Origin: Anaerolineae bacterium
GTDB lineage: Bacteria; Chloroflexota; Anaerolineae; Anaerolineales; Villigracilaceae
Direction: 5' to 3'
Assembly (NCBI GenBank): GCA_003158885.1
Contig: PMLN01000273.1
Span: 1-6,837 of the forward strand
DNA: 6,837 nt
In this document: one piece after another, positions 1-5,780 of the stretch
Numbering within the stretch: position 1 is the stretch's first letter
Layout of the letters: each line of letters starts with the position of its first letter
Program-made: the position numbers and the translations under genes
The notes under the pieces: generated by a model
Told to the model about the DNA's origin: nothing
The model's input: only the letters and a program-made list of their open reading frames with translations
The model's database searches: none

Positions 1-318
1 CTGCGTAACCGCCAAAAGTTAATTGATCGAAACCTGGGCATTATCCAGCATAATCTTGCGGTCATGGATGGCTTCTTTCAACGCCATGCGGAGCTCTTCT
101 CATGGGTTCGCCCGCATGCGGGTTCCATGGCTTTTCCGCATTATCTCGGCGGTGATGTAGAATCGTTTTGCGATGACCTGGTGCGCAAGGCCGGTGTCCT
201 GCTTTTGCCTGGAACGATGTATGATGATCGCTTGAATCATTTCCGCCTGGGCCTCGGCAGAAGGAACTTGCCGGAGGCCGTCATCCGACTCGAAGAGTTC
301 CTGAAAAAGGTTTCTTAA
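1..318 (+). CDS. PLP-dependent class I/II aminotransferase, C-terminal part (5' end outside window)
   Basis: The reading frame is open from base 1 to the TAA at 316-318 and gives about 105 residues, so the gene starts left of the window. The visible part looks like the small C-terminal domain of a fold-type I aminotransferase. It has an AGSMAFPHY stretch, then AGVLLLPGTMY, then NHFRLGLGR, which matches the family pattern in which the Arg of the 'FRLG' block binds the substrate carboxylate. The end (PEAVIRLEEFLKK) is the usual closing helix. The PLP-binding lysine would lie upstream and cannot be checked. An internal ATG at base 64 is not the real start because homology-like sequence continues before it. 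The substrate is unknown. Confidence is high for the family and low for any specific reaction. Confidence 0.85.
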   Translation: MRNRQKLIDRNLGIIQHNLAVMDGFFQRHAELFSWVRPHAGSMAFPHYLGGDVESFCDDLVRKAGVLLLPGTMYDDRLNHFRLGLGRRNLPEAVIRLEEFLKKVS

Positions 319-560
319 TCTCGTAAGAAAGTGTTTTGAAAATTAAAAATTCAACCGGAGACCCTGAAAGGGCGCAGGGCGTTGAACGAGGATAAACGTT
401 GATTGGGCTTCGATAAACACCGAAAGATCTATTTTCAAGAACGAAAGTGACCCAAAATCGTTGTTCATCTCTGTTTACACTTGCACCTGGCGCAAGTGCA
501 GGTGTCTCTGGTGAATCCGAATTTCCAAACACTCTCCAAGGCTGTTTTTTTCTTCCTGCA
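319..560. other. Gene-free spacer with an inverted repeat
   Basis: I see no convincing gene here. The spacer holds two overlapping, mutually exclusive short stems: cacttgc (478-484) with gcaagtg (492-498), and cacctg (484-489) with caggtg (499-504). Short open frames exist on both strands across this palindrome (281-532 minus, 447-629 plus), but neither looks like a protein. A weaker ccctg/caggg pair lies at 362-366 and 375-379 without a following T run, so it is a poor terminator candidate for the aminotransferase gene. Confidence 0.5.
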
Positions 561-756
561 TTTTTACGTTTTTCTTACGTGCATTTTGTATACTTCATGG
601 ATAAAGAATATGCAGGCAATATCGAATAGCAAATGAGATGCTTTTGCCTTTTACGCTTTTTTCTTTCGTGCTCTTCGTGAACTTCGTGGACGGATAAAAG
701 CTATCTTTGCGTTTTACGTTTTTTGTATACTTCGTGGATAAATAAAAACTATGCAG
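561..756. repeat. Three degenerate copies of a TTCGTG-type spacer repeat
   Basis: Three related stretches lie at about 561-616, 648-700 and 711-756. Each begins with a ttttacg(c/t)ttttt block and runs into 'ttcgtgga…gataaa'. Copies one and three share 'ttttgtatacttc(a/g)tggataaa' and both end in tatgcag (609-615 and 750-756). The middle copy has the 9-bp spaced steps ctcttcgtg / aacttcgtg / gac. Read on the minus strand this gives the low-complexity peptide pattern STKxTK, typical of spurious translations of such repeats. The third copy reaches the ATG of the prenyltransferase gene. A 12-bp piece, tcgtggataaat (732-743), recurs inverted at 3150-3161. Confidence 0.7.
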
Positions 757-1632
757 CGTCTCATAACCATCTTTCGTCTCTCCCGTCCTCTCCATCTTCT
801 TCTCGCCGCGCTGACCTATATTCTCGGCGCCGGCATCGCGCATTTCCTGGGCAAGCCGCAGGTCTCAATCGCTTTTTGGCTCGGCTTGCTGGGAGTCTTG
901 TTCGCCCAGCTCAGCATGAGCCTGTTGGTTGAAGTTTTTCGCCCTATGAATGAACCCATCGTTTCCGGCGAAACGCCCGCCGACCGCCGGTTGACGCGCG
1001 ATGCAGCCTTATACGTTTCGATAGCTGCCCTGGCTTGTTTGGCTGTGATCGCCGTTCTACTCTATAAAGATCGCCTCTTGAGTCCTCCGGCCTTTCTTTT
1101 TATTGCTATTTCCTTGTTCGTCCTGCTGGTTTACTCGGTTCCGCCTCTTCGTTTGGTGGACAGGGGCTTTGGCGAATTGCTCCTATCCATACAAGTCGCT
1201 TATTTGTCACCCTCCATTGCCTATCTTTTGCAGGCAGGCACTTATCACAACCTGGTTGTTTTTGTTTCCATGCCGCTAGTTCTTTTAATGCTTGCCATGC
1301 TGCTCGCCCTTGACTTTCCAGCTTATTCCGGCGACCTGAAATATGAACGGCGTACCCTGCTTGCCCGTCTCAGTTGGGAACGCGCCATCCCATTCCATCA
1401 TTTCCTTGTGCTGGGCGCTTATGTTTTCTTCGCCGCCGCGCCTTTTTTCGGTTTCTCTCTGAGCCTGCTTTGGCCTGCTTTTCTTACACTCCCGTTTGCG
1501 CTTCTTCAAATTTATTGGCTTCGCAATGTATCGTTCGGAGCCAAACCTCTTTGGAATCTTTTGACCGCCAATGCCATCGCCATCTTCGGCCTGACCGCCT
1601 ACCTCCTGACCCTAACCTTCTACCTCCGCTGA
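751..1632 (+). CDS. UbiA-family membrane prenyltransferase with a lost first Asp-rich motif
   Basis: This 293-residue, very hydrophobic protein has about eight or nine likely membrane segments, the usual size and build of UbiA/MenA-type enzymes, which join a polyprenyl diphosphate to an aromatic or other acceptor in the membrane. The N-terminus (RLSRPLHLLLAALTYILGAG, residues 9-28) is family-like, as is RLVDRGFGELL (134-144). The second Asp-rich motif is recognisable at 188-203, with D188, D195 and a following RRTL. The first motif, normally NDxxDxxxD, should fall near residues 58-67, but here reads SLLVEVFRPM and has no Asp. The enzyme may therefore use a changed metal site or have lost activity. 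No Shine-Dalgarno sequence is visible, and the start codon sits at the end of a spacer repeat. The acceptor and prenyl substrate cannot be told from sequence. The family call is firm and activity is uncertain. Confidence 0.85.
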   Translation: MQRLITIFRLSRPLHLLLAALTYILGAGIAHFLGKPQVSIAFWLGLLGVLFAQLSMSLLVEVFRPMNEPIVSGETPADRRLTRDAALYVSIAALACLAVIAVLLYKDRLLSPPAFLFIAISLFVLLVYSVPPLRLVDRGFGELLLSIQVAYLSPSIAYLLQAGTYHNLVVFVSMPLVLLMLAMLLALDFPAYSGDLKYERRTLLARLSWERAIPFHHFLVLGAYVFFAAAPFFGFSLSLLWPAFLTLPFALLQIYWLRNVSFGAKPLWNLLTANAIAIFGLTAYLLTLTFYLR

Positions 1633-1780
1633 CCTGACCTTTCAGACTTTAAGACTTGTAAGACCTGTTAGACTTTTTCGACTTATCAGACTTCTTCGAC
1701 CTCTAAGACTTTTTAGACTTGTCAGACCTCTTAGACTTGTTAGACCTGTAAGACCTGTTCGACCTGTCAGACTTCTACCC
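1631..1780. repeat. 9-bp tandem repeat array filling the prenyltransferase-moeA spacer
   Basis: From 1644 to 1777 the sequence is fifteen consecutive units of the form (A/C)GAC(C/T)TNTN. The first is 8 bp and the other fourteen are exactly 9 bp: for example agacttgta (1652-1660), agacctgtt (1661-1669), cgacttatc (1679-1687) and agacctgta (1742-1750). A degenerate lead-in, gacctgaccttt, starts inside the prenyltransferase stop codon, and only 'ccc' separates the last unit from the moeA ATG. Because the unit is three codons long, the frame of moeA stays open through the array (Arg-Leu/Pro-X triplets). There is no start codon there and no Shine-Dalgarno sequence. There are no spacers between unlike repeats, so it is not a CRISPR array. 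Confidence 0.9.
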
Positions 1781-3142
1781 ATGCCCGAATTTCTCCATCT
1801 CCTCCCTCCCGATGAAGCTCGCAGCCTCCTGCTTTCGCATCTCTCCGCGCCGATTACGGATTCCGAGGAAATTGATACAGCCTCCTCTTTGAACCGTGTG
1901 ACGGCCGAAGATATGATTGCCCCGCATCCGCTGCCTGAATTTCCGCGTTCGGCAATGGACGGATATGCGGTGCACGCCCGCGACACCTTCGGCGCAACCG
2001 ACTCCCTGCCTTCCTATTTAAACCTCATCGGCGAAGTTCCCATGGGCGCTGCACCCTCATTTGAATTGAAGCCTGGCCAATGCGCCTTGATCCATACCGG
2101 CGGCATGTTGCCGGATGGTGCGGATGCGGTTGTGATGTTGGAATATACACAAGTTGTTCAACACGGAGACCACAGAGAACACGAAGAAGAAAATCAGAAA
2201 ATTTCTGTGCACTCCGTGTTCTCAGTGCGCTCTGTGGTGAAAGATGAAATCGAAATCCTGCGTGCGGTCGCCTCCGGTGAGAACCTCATCCGTGTGGGGG
2301 AGGATGTTTCCGCCGGGACGGTTGTCCTGCCCAAAGGTCGTCTGCTGCGTCCCGCTGAGATCGGTGGTTTAATGGCGCTCGGCCTCGTCCGCTTGAAAGT
2401 CATCCGAAAGATTCGTGTTGGGATCATTTCGTCCGGTGATGAAGTGGTTGATCCAAGTCAGCAGCCTCAGCGCGGTCAGGTGCGGGATGTCAACGCCTAT
2501 ACCTTGTCGTCATTGGTGACGAAGTCCGGCGGCAACCCTGTGCTTTATGGGATCGTGCCGGATGATATGTCAGAGTTAAAAAGGATCGCGGCTCATGCTT
2601 TGACGGAATGTGATGTGATCCTGATTACGGCCGGTTCGTCCGCCAGCGCGCGCGACATGACCGCCGAAGTGATCGGGTCTTTGGGCGCACCGGGCGTATT
2701 GGTGCATGGCATTAACACCCGTCCCGGCAAGCCGACCATTCTGGGTGCTTGCCATGGCAAAGCCGTCATCGGCCTGCCCGGCAACCCTGTGAGCGCGCTG
2801 GTGAATGGATATTTATTTGTCGTTCCGGTGATCGAGAAATTATTAGGCCTGCCGCTGGATAAGCCGCGTGCCTCTGTGATGGCGCACTTGACCGTGAACC
2901 TCGCCTCGCAGGCCGGCCGCGAAGATTGGATTCCGGTAAAGCTGACCCCCCTCATTCTCTCCCCTAATTTTCGCAGAAAATGGGGGGAGACGGAGGGGGG
3001 TCTCGTAAATATTGACGCCGAGCCTATCTTTGGCAAAAGCAACTTGATCTTCACCCTTGCCTCTGCGGATGGCTTGCTTCGCATCCCGCCGGACGCCACC
3101 GGTCTCAGCGCAGGCGAGCTGGTGGAAGTAGTTCTTCTTTGA
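1781..3142 (+). CDS. moeA: Molybdopterin molybdenumtransferase MoeA (copy 1)
   Basis: A 453-residue cytoplasmic MoeA-type protein. The family inserts molybdate into adenylylated molybdopterin at the end of Mo-cofactor synthesis. The N-terminal MoeA domain spans about 1-190 and holds SAMDGYAV (D60, matching the catalytic Asp of the family), HTGGMLPDGADAVV (105-118) and RVGEDV (E174). The MoCF-binding domain follows at about 211-356, with SSGDEV (D220), TAGSSASARD (283-292), RPGKPT (314-319) and GLPGNPVSA (331-339). The C-terminal beta domain runs from about 365 to the end and contains FGKSNLIFTL. The start is chosen because MPEFLHLLPPDEA is a normal MoeA beginning. No Shine-Dalgarno sequence is seen. 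Two in-frame palindromic repeats lengthen the protein at residues 127-154 and 388-408, both in likely surface loops. The second moeA lies 113 bp downstream. Paralogous pairs may divide Mo and W insertion, but nothing here shows which. Confidence 0.93.
   Translation: MPEFLHLLPPDEARSLLLSHLSAPITDSEEIDTASSLNRVTAEDMIAPHPLPEFPRSAMDGYAVHARDTFGATDSLPSYLNLIGEVPMGAAPSFELKPGQCALIHTGGMLPDGADAVVMLEYTQVVQHGDHREHEEENQKISVHSVFSVRSVVKDEIEILRAVASGENLIRVGEDVSAGTVVLPKGRLLRPAEIGGLMALGLVRLKVIRKIRVGIISSGDEVVDPSQQPQRGQVRDVNAYTLSSLVTKSGGNPVLYGIVPDDMSELKRIAAHALTECDVILITAGSSASARDMTAEVIGSLGAPGVLVHGINTRPGKPTILGACHGKAVIGLPGNPVSALVNGYLFVVPVIEKLLGLPLDKPRASVMAHLTVNLASQAGREDWIPVKLTPLILSPNFRRKWGETEGGLVNIDAEPIFGKSNLIFTLASADGLLRIPPDATGLSAGELVEVVLL
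2162..2240. repeat. Imperfect palindromic repeat inserted in frame in moeA copy 1
   Basis: The arms pair as accacagag (2169-2177) with ctctgtggt (2230-2238), and aacacgaag (2178-2186) with ctccgtgtt (2212-2220, one mismatch). The centre holds a further short palindrome, cagaaa-a-tttctg (2195-2207). The right arm has 9-bp steps (ctccgtgtt / ctcagtgcg / ctctgtggt), like the spacer repeats upstream of the prenyltransferase gene. It encodes the charged, low-complexity stretch around residues 128-154. Between the ADAVVMLE block and the IEILRAVA block copy 1 has 35 residues, where copy 2 has 20 at the equivalent place. Confidence 0.85.
2944..3002. repeat. Second palindromic repeat (C-run/G-run hairpin) in frame in moeA copy 1
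   Basis: The left arm at 2944-2965 (gacccccctc, then attctctcccc, then t) pairs with the right arm at 2981-3002 (tggggggaga, then cggaggggggtc). An inner stem, attttc (2967-2972) with gaaaat (2976-2981), has a 3-nt loop. The element encodes residues 388-408 in the C-terminal domain, between the EDWIPV block and VNIDAEPIFGKSN. Counting from the ED of EDW/EDY to the ADG block, copy 1 is 16 residues longer than copy 2. Its base composition, with runs of six C and six G, is unlike the surrounding gene. Confidence 0.85.
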
Positions 3143-3255
3143 ATTCAAAATTTATCCACGATACCTATGTCTCGAATTCCCGAAAAGCTCGATTACGCAA
3201 TCTGGACAATTGATAAATCGCCAATCGAATCATCAATCCTAAATCGTAAATTGCC
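3143..3255. other. Spacer between the moeA copies with AT-rich AATCG repeats
   Basis: No gene is seen. A 12-bp piece at 3150-3161 (atttatccacga) is the exact reverse complement of 732-743 in the repeats upstream of the prenyltransferase gene. Further on, 3216-3229 (aatcgccaatcgaa) matches 4181-4194 inside moeA copy 2 at 13 of 14 bases, and related AATC(G) words continue to 3246. No Shine-Dalgarno sequence precedes the ATG at 3256, and no clear promoter was found. Confidence 0.6.
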
Positions 3256-5328
3256 ATGTCCCTCTACCTCCACGATATCCCTCTCCCTCAAGCCCGCTCC
3301 CGCCTCGAATCGGCATTGAAAGAAGCCGATCTCTGGCGTGTGCTTGGCGTGGAAACCATCCCGCTCGATGAAAACGCGTTGGGACGCGTCTTGTCCGAAT
3401 CTGTGTGGGCCAGGATTTCCTCGCCGAATTACCATGCCTCGGCCATGGACGGTTTCGCTGTCCGCGCCGAGGACACCATCGGTGCTCAACCTTCAACACC
3501 CCTGGAATTTACGCTTGTCGATTCTTCATCGTCCACGGTCCACCGTCCACGGTCACATTACGTGGATACCGGCGATCCCTTGCCTGATTGGGCGGACGCG
3601 GTGATTCCCATCGAGAATGTCGAATCGTTGGATGAGCAGGGTGAGATCACGCACGATATTCGCAAACCCGAATCGATTCGTATCCGCGCTGCGGTCGCTC
3701 CGTGGAGCCATGTGCGGCCCTTGGGCGAGGACATCGTCGCCACCCAATTGGTCCTGCCCGCCGGACATGTTTTACGCGCTGTGGATTTGGGCGCCATTGC
3801 CGCTTCGGGTTACGCTGAAATTAAGGTCTCACGCAAACCCCGTGTAGCCATCTTGCCGACCGGCTCGGAACTTGTCCCGCTTGGATCGAAACTTGAATCA
3901 GGTGATATTCTTGAATACAACTCGCTGGTGCTTGCGGCCCAGGTCAAAGCCATGGGTGGCGAACCGACGCGCTTCCCGATCACGAAAGATGATTTTGATT
4001 TGATCTGCCAGCGTGTGCAGGGTGCCGCGCAGGATCATGATTTGATCCTGTTGAACGCGGGTTCCTCGGCCGGTGCGGAAGACTTCTCCGCCAAAGTGGT
4101 TGAGAAACTCGGGAACCTCCTCGTTCATGGTGTCGCCGTTCGTCCCGGCCATCCGGTGATCTTGGGCATGGTGAACCGCCAATCGCCAAGCGAAAATCGA
4201 AAATCTAAAATCATGGATCAAGCACCCGAAGGTTTGACACTTGGCACCTCGCACTTGACACCCATCGTTGGCGTTCCCGGCTATCCCGTTTCTGCTGCCT
4301 TGACGATTGATATCTTTGTCGAGCCGCTGCTCGCCAAATGGCTGGGTCGAAAACCGGAAGAGCTTCCCGTTGAGACTGCCCAGCTAACCCGCAAGATCAA
4401 TTCGCCCGCCGGCGATGAAGACTATGTTCGTGTTGTCGTGGGCAGGGTCGGTGACAAACTTCTCGCCGCGCCGCTTTCGCGCGGGGCAGGGGTCATTACC
4501 TCCCTGGTTCAAGCGGACGGTCTGGTGATTCTCCCGCCCGGTGTTCAAGGCCTGGAGGCCGGGGAGAAAGTCCAGGTCCATCTTTATAAAAGCCGCTCCG
4601 AACTGGAGCGCACCATCTTTTGCATCGGCTCGCACGATTTGACTCTCGATCTAATGGCCCAATTCCTTTCTGACCTTGACCGTCGTTTTGTCTCTGCCAA
4701 CGTCGGCTCGCAGGGCGGATTGATCGCCTTGCGCCGCGGCGAGGCTCATCTGGCCGGTTCACACTTGTTCGACCCGCAGACCGGCGAATTCAACATTTCC
4801 TACATCCGCCAGTACATGCCGGGTATTCCGGTGAAAGTGGTTGCGCTCGCCCGCCGCGAACAGGGCCTCCTGGTGAAGCGTGGCAACCCGCTGGGGATAA
4901 AAAGTTTGGAAGACCTTGGCCGTTCAGACTCTCCCGCGGGTCGCGGAGTTAGGTTTATGAACCGCCAACGCGGTGCGGGCACGCGCGTCCTCTTGGATTA
5001 TCACCTGAACCTGTTGGGGATTTCACCCGAAAAGATTCAAGGATACAATCAGGAGGAATATACCCATCTGGGCGTGGCTGCGGCAGTCGCTTCGGGACGC
5101 GCAGATTGCGGGCTGGGCATCGCGGCCGCCGCGCAGGCTCTCGATCTGGACTTTGTGCCGCTGTTTCAGGAGCGTTACGATCTCGTAATTCCGAAGGAAT
5201 ACGCAGATAACCAATTACTGGCGCCCCTGTTCGGATTGCTGAGTGGGCGCGCCTTTCGGGATGCGGTTTCCCAGCTGAAAGGGTATGATGTGTCCGTGAT
5301 GGGCACTGTGATTTTGGAGGATCAATGA
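3256..5328 (+). CDS. moeA: MoeA (copy 2) fused to a C-terminal PBP-like (LysR substrate-binding-like) domain
   Basis: At 690 residues this is much longer than a plain MoeA of about 400. Residues 1-445 are MoeA-like: SAMDGFAV (62-69, D65), VDTGDPLPDWADAVI (103-117), RPLGEDI (154-160), PTGSELV (201-207), LNAGSSAGAEDF (266-277), RPGHPVILG (296-304) and GVPGYPVSA (339-347). Residues from about 451 onward form a second domain like the PBP-like domain (PF12727 type). It has GSHDLTLDLM (458-467), HLAGSHLFDPQTGEFN (498-513), REQGLLVKRGNPLGI (534-548), RGAGTRVLLDYHL (572-584) and EYTHLGVAAAVASGRADCGLGI in two adjoining blocks. This two-domain layout is known in archaea, clostridia and related bacteria, where the tail is assumed to bind an oxyanion or small ligand, though its role is not settled. 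Repeats lie in frame at residues 92-100 and 309-336. It overlaps the next gene by 4 bp. Confidence 0.92.
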   Translation: MSLYLHDIPLPQARSRLESALKEADLWRVLGVETIPLDENALGRVLSESVWARISSPNYHASAMDGFAVRAEDTIGAQPSTPLEFTLVDSSSSTVHRPRSHYVDTGDPLPDWADAVIPIENVESLDEQGEITHDIRKPESIRIRAAVAPWSHVRPLGEDIVATQLVLPAGHVLRAVDLGAIAASGYAEIKVSRKPRVAILPTGSELVPLGSKLESGDILEYNSLVLAAQVKAMGGEPTRFPITKDDFDLICQRVQGAAQDHDLILLNAGSSAGAEDFSAKVVEKLGNLLVHGVAVRPGHPVILGMVNRQSPSENRKSKIMDQAPEGLTLGTSHLTPIVGVPGYPVSAALTIDIFVEPLLAKWLGRKPEELPVETAQLTRKINSPAGDEDYVRVVVGRVGDKLLAAPLSRGAGVITSLVQADGLVILPPGVQGLEAGEKVQVHLYKSRSELERTIFCIGSHDLTLDLMAQFLSDLDRRFVSANVGSQGGLIALRRGEAHLAGSHLFDPQTGEFNISYIRQYMPGIPVKVVALARREQGLLVKRGNPLGIKSLEDLGRSDSPAGRGVRFMNRQRGAGTRVLLDYHLNLLGISPEKIQGYNQEEYTHLGVAAAVASGRADCGLGIAAAAQALDLDFVPLFQERYDLVIPKEYADNQLLAPLFGLLSGRAFRDAVSQLKGYDVSVMGTVILEDQ
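3531..3554. repeat. Heptamer tandem run inside moeA copy 2
   Basis: The sequence is gtccacg / gtccacc / gtccacg / gtc, about 3.4 units of a 7-bp repeat. It encodes residues around STVHRPRS (93-100), just before the conserved VDTGDPLP block. Copy 2 is not longer than copy 1 in this region (27 against 33 residues between the GA and TG landmarks), so a net insertion cannot be shown from the pair alone. Confidence 0.65.
4181..4261. repeat. Composite AT-rich plus heptamer repeat inserted in frame in moeA copy 2
   Basis: Two repeat types sit side by side. At 4181-4212 is an AATCG/AAAATC run (aatcgccaag, then cgaaaatcga, then aaatctaaaatc) whose first 14 bases match the upstream spacer at 3216-3229 with one difference. 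At 4234-4261 are four heptamers: ttgacac / ttggcac / ctcgcac / ttgacac. Together they encode residues 309-336. Between VILG and the (I/V)(I/V)G(V/L)PG block, copy 2 has 32 residues and copy 1 only 6, a 26-residue (78-bp) excess that nearly equals the repeat length. Confidence 0.85.
5316..5320 (+). promoter_or_regulatory. Shine-Dalgarno site for the receiver-protein gene
   Basis: GGAGG lies four bases before the ATG at 5325, inside the last codons of moeA copy 2. With the ATGA overlap of stop and start, it supports translational coupling and fixes the start of the downstream gene. Confidence 0.75.
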
Positions 5329-5693
5329 ACGAAGCATTAGTGATTGACGATAACCGTTCGACGGCTGACGCGCTGTATCAAATGTTGACGGTGTTGGACG
5401 TTCCTGCACGCGTGGCCTATGGATCCAGCCCTGCGATTTCGTTATTGAGCAGCTTTACCCCTGGGTTGATTCTGCTTGACATCAATATGCCCGGCGTGGA
5501 TGGCTTGGAGATTCTGGCTTATTTGCGCCGTGAACCGCGATTAATTCCCGTTCCCGTGATTGTGATCACCTCCGATGATCAGCCTGAAACCGGCGACCGC
5601 GTGCTAAAGGGCGGTGCGAACGCGATCATTATCAAGCCGGCTACACTGGAAATCCTGGAGTCGAATCTGAAAAAAGTTGGTGTCCTGAAATAG
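5325..5693 (+). CDS. Single-domain response regulator (CheY-like receiver protein)
   Basis: At 122 residues it is one receiver domain with nothing attached. The expected residues are present: acidic pair D8-D9 in VIDDN, phospho-acceptor D52 in LLDINMPGVDGLE, T82 in VIVITSDD, and K104 in the KPA motif. It should be phosphorylated on D52 by a histidine kinase and act by binding a partner, since there is no DNA-binding or enzymatic output domain. Its ATG overlaps the TGA of moeA copy 2 (ATGA) and has a GGAGG site, so the two are very likely co-translated. No histidine kinase gene is seen in the window. The family is certain; the pathway it serves is not known. Confidence 0.92.
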   Translation: MNEALVIDDNRSTADALYQMLTVLDVPARVAYGSSPAISLLSSFTPGLILLDINMPGVDGLEILAYLRREPRLIPVPVIVITSDDQPETGDRVLKGGANAIIIKPATLEILESNLKKVGVLK

Positions 5694-5764
5694 ACCGCCG
5701 GTACAGGTTTTATGGTTCAGCTTTGGCAGGTGGTTGCTTTTATCCGTACGTTGAAATAACATGT

Positions 5765-5771
5765 AAAGGAG
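5765..5771 (+). promoter_or_regulatory. Shine-Dalgarno site for bcp
   Basis: AAAGGAG ends nine bases before the ATG at 5781, which is normal spacing and supports that start. The 87-bp spacer from 5694 to here shows no clear terminator. Confidence 0.75.
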
Positions 5772-5780
5772 TTTACTGAT

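Noticed and set aside
595..843. Minus-strand frame with STKYTK / STKFTK motifs
   Set aside because: This is the usual spurious translation of TTCGTG-type spacer repeats and it overlaps the start of the prenyltransferase gene in antisense.
1644..1777. CRISPR array
   Set aside because: The units are 9 bp and contiguous, with no unique spacers and no cas genes.
1652..1780. A longer moeA copy 1 starting within the 9-bp array
   Set aside because: The frame is open but there is no usable start codon in the array, and MPEFLHLLPPDEA is a normal MoeA N-terminus.
1642..1986. Minus-strand frame with leucine-rich looking triplets (LTGLTSLRGL)
   Set aside because: The pattern is only the 9-bp tandem repeat read backwards. 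The rest of the frame is antisense to the start of moeA copy 1.
2593..3099. A 168-codon open frame on the minus strand inside moeA copy 1
   Set aside because: It lies fully antisense to a clear MoeA domain, runs through the palindrome, and its peptide resembles no protein I know. It is a shadow of the real gene's codon pattern.
5734..5762. TTGCTT - 17 bp - TAACAT as a bcp promoter
   Set aside because: The boxes match the consensus poorly and the implied start site would fall within the Shine-Dalgarno sequence.
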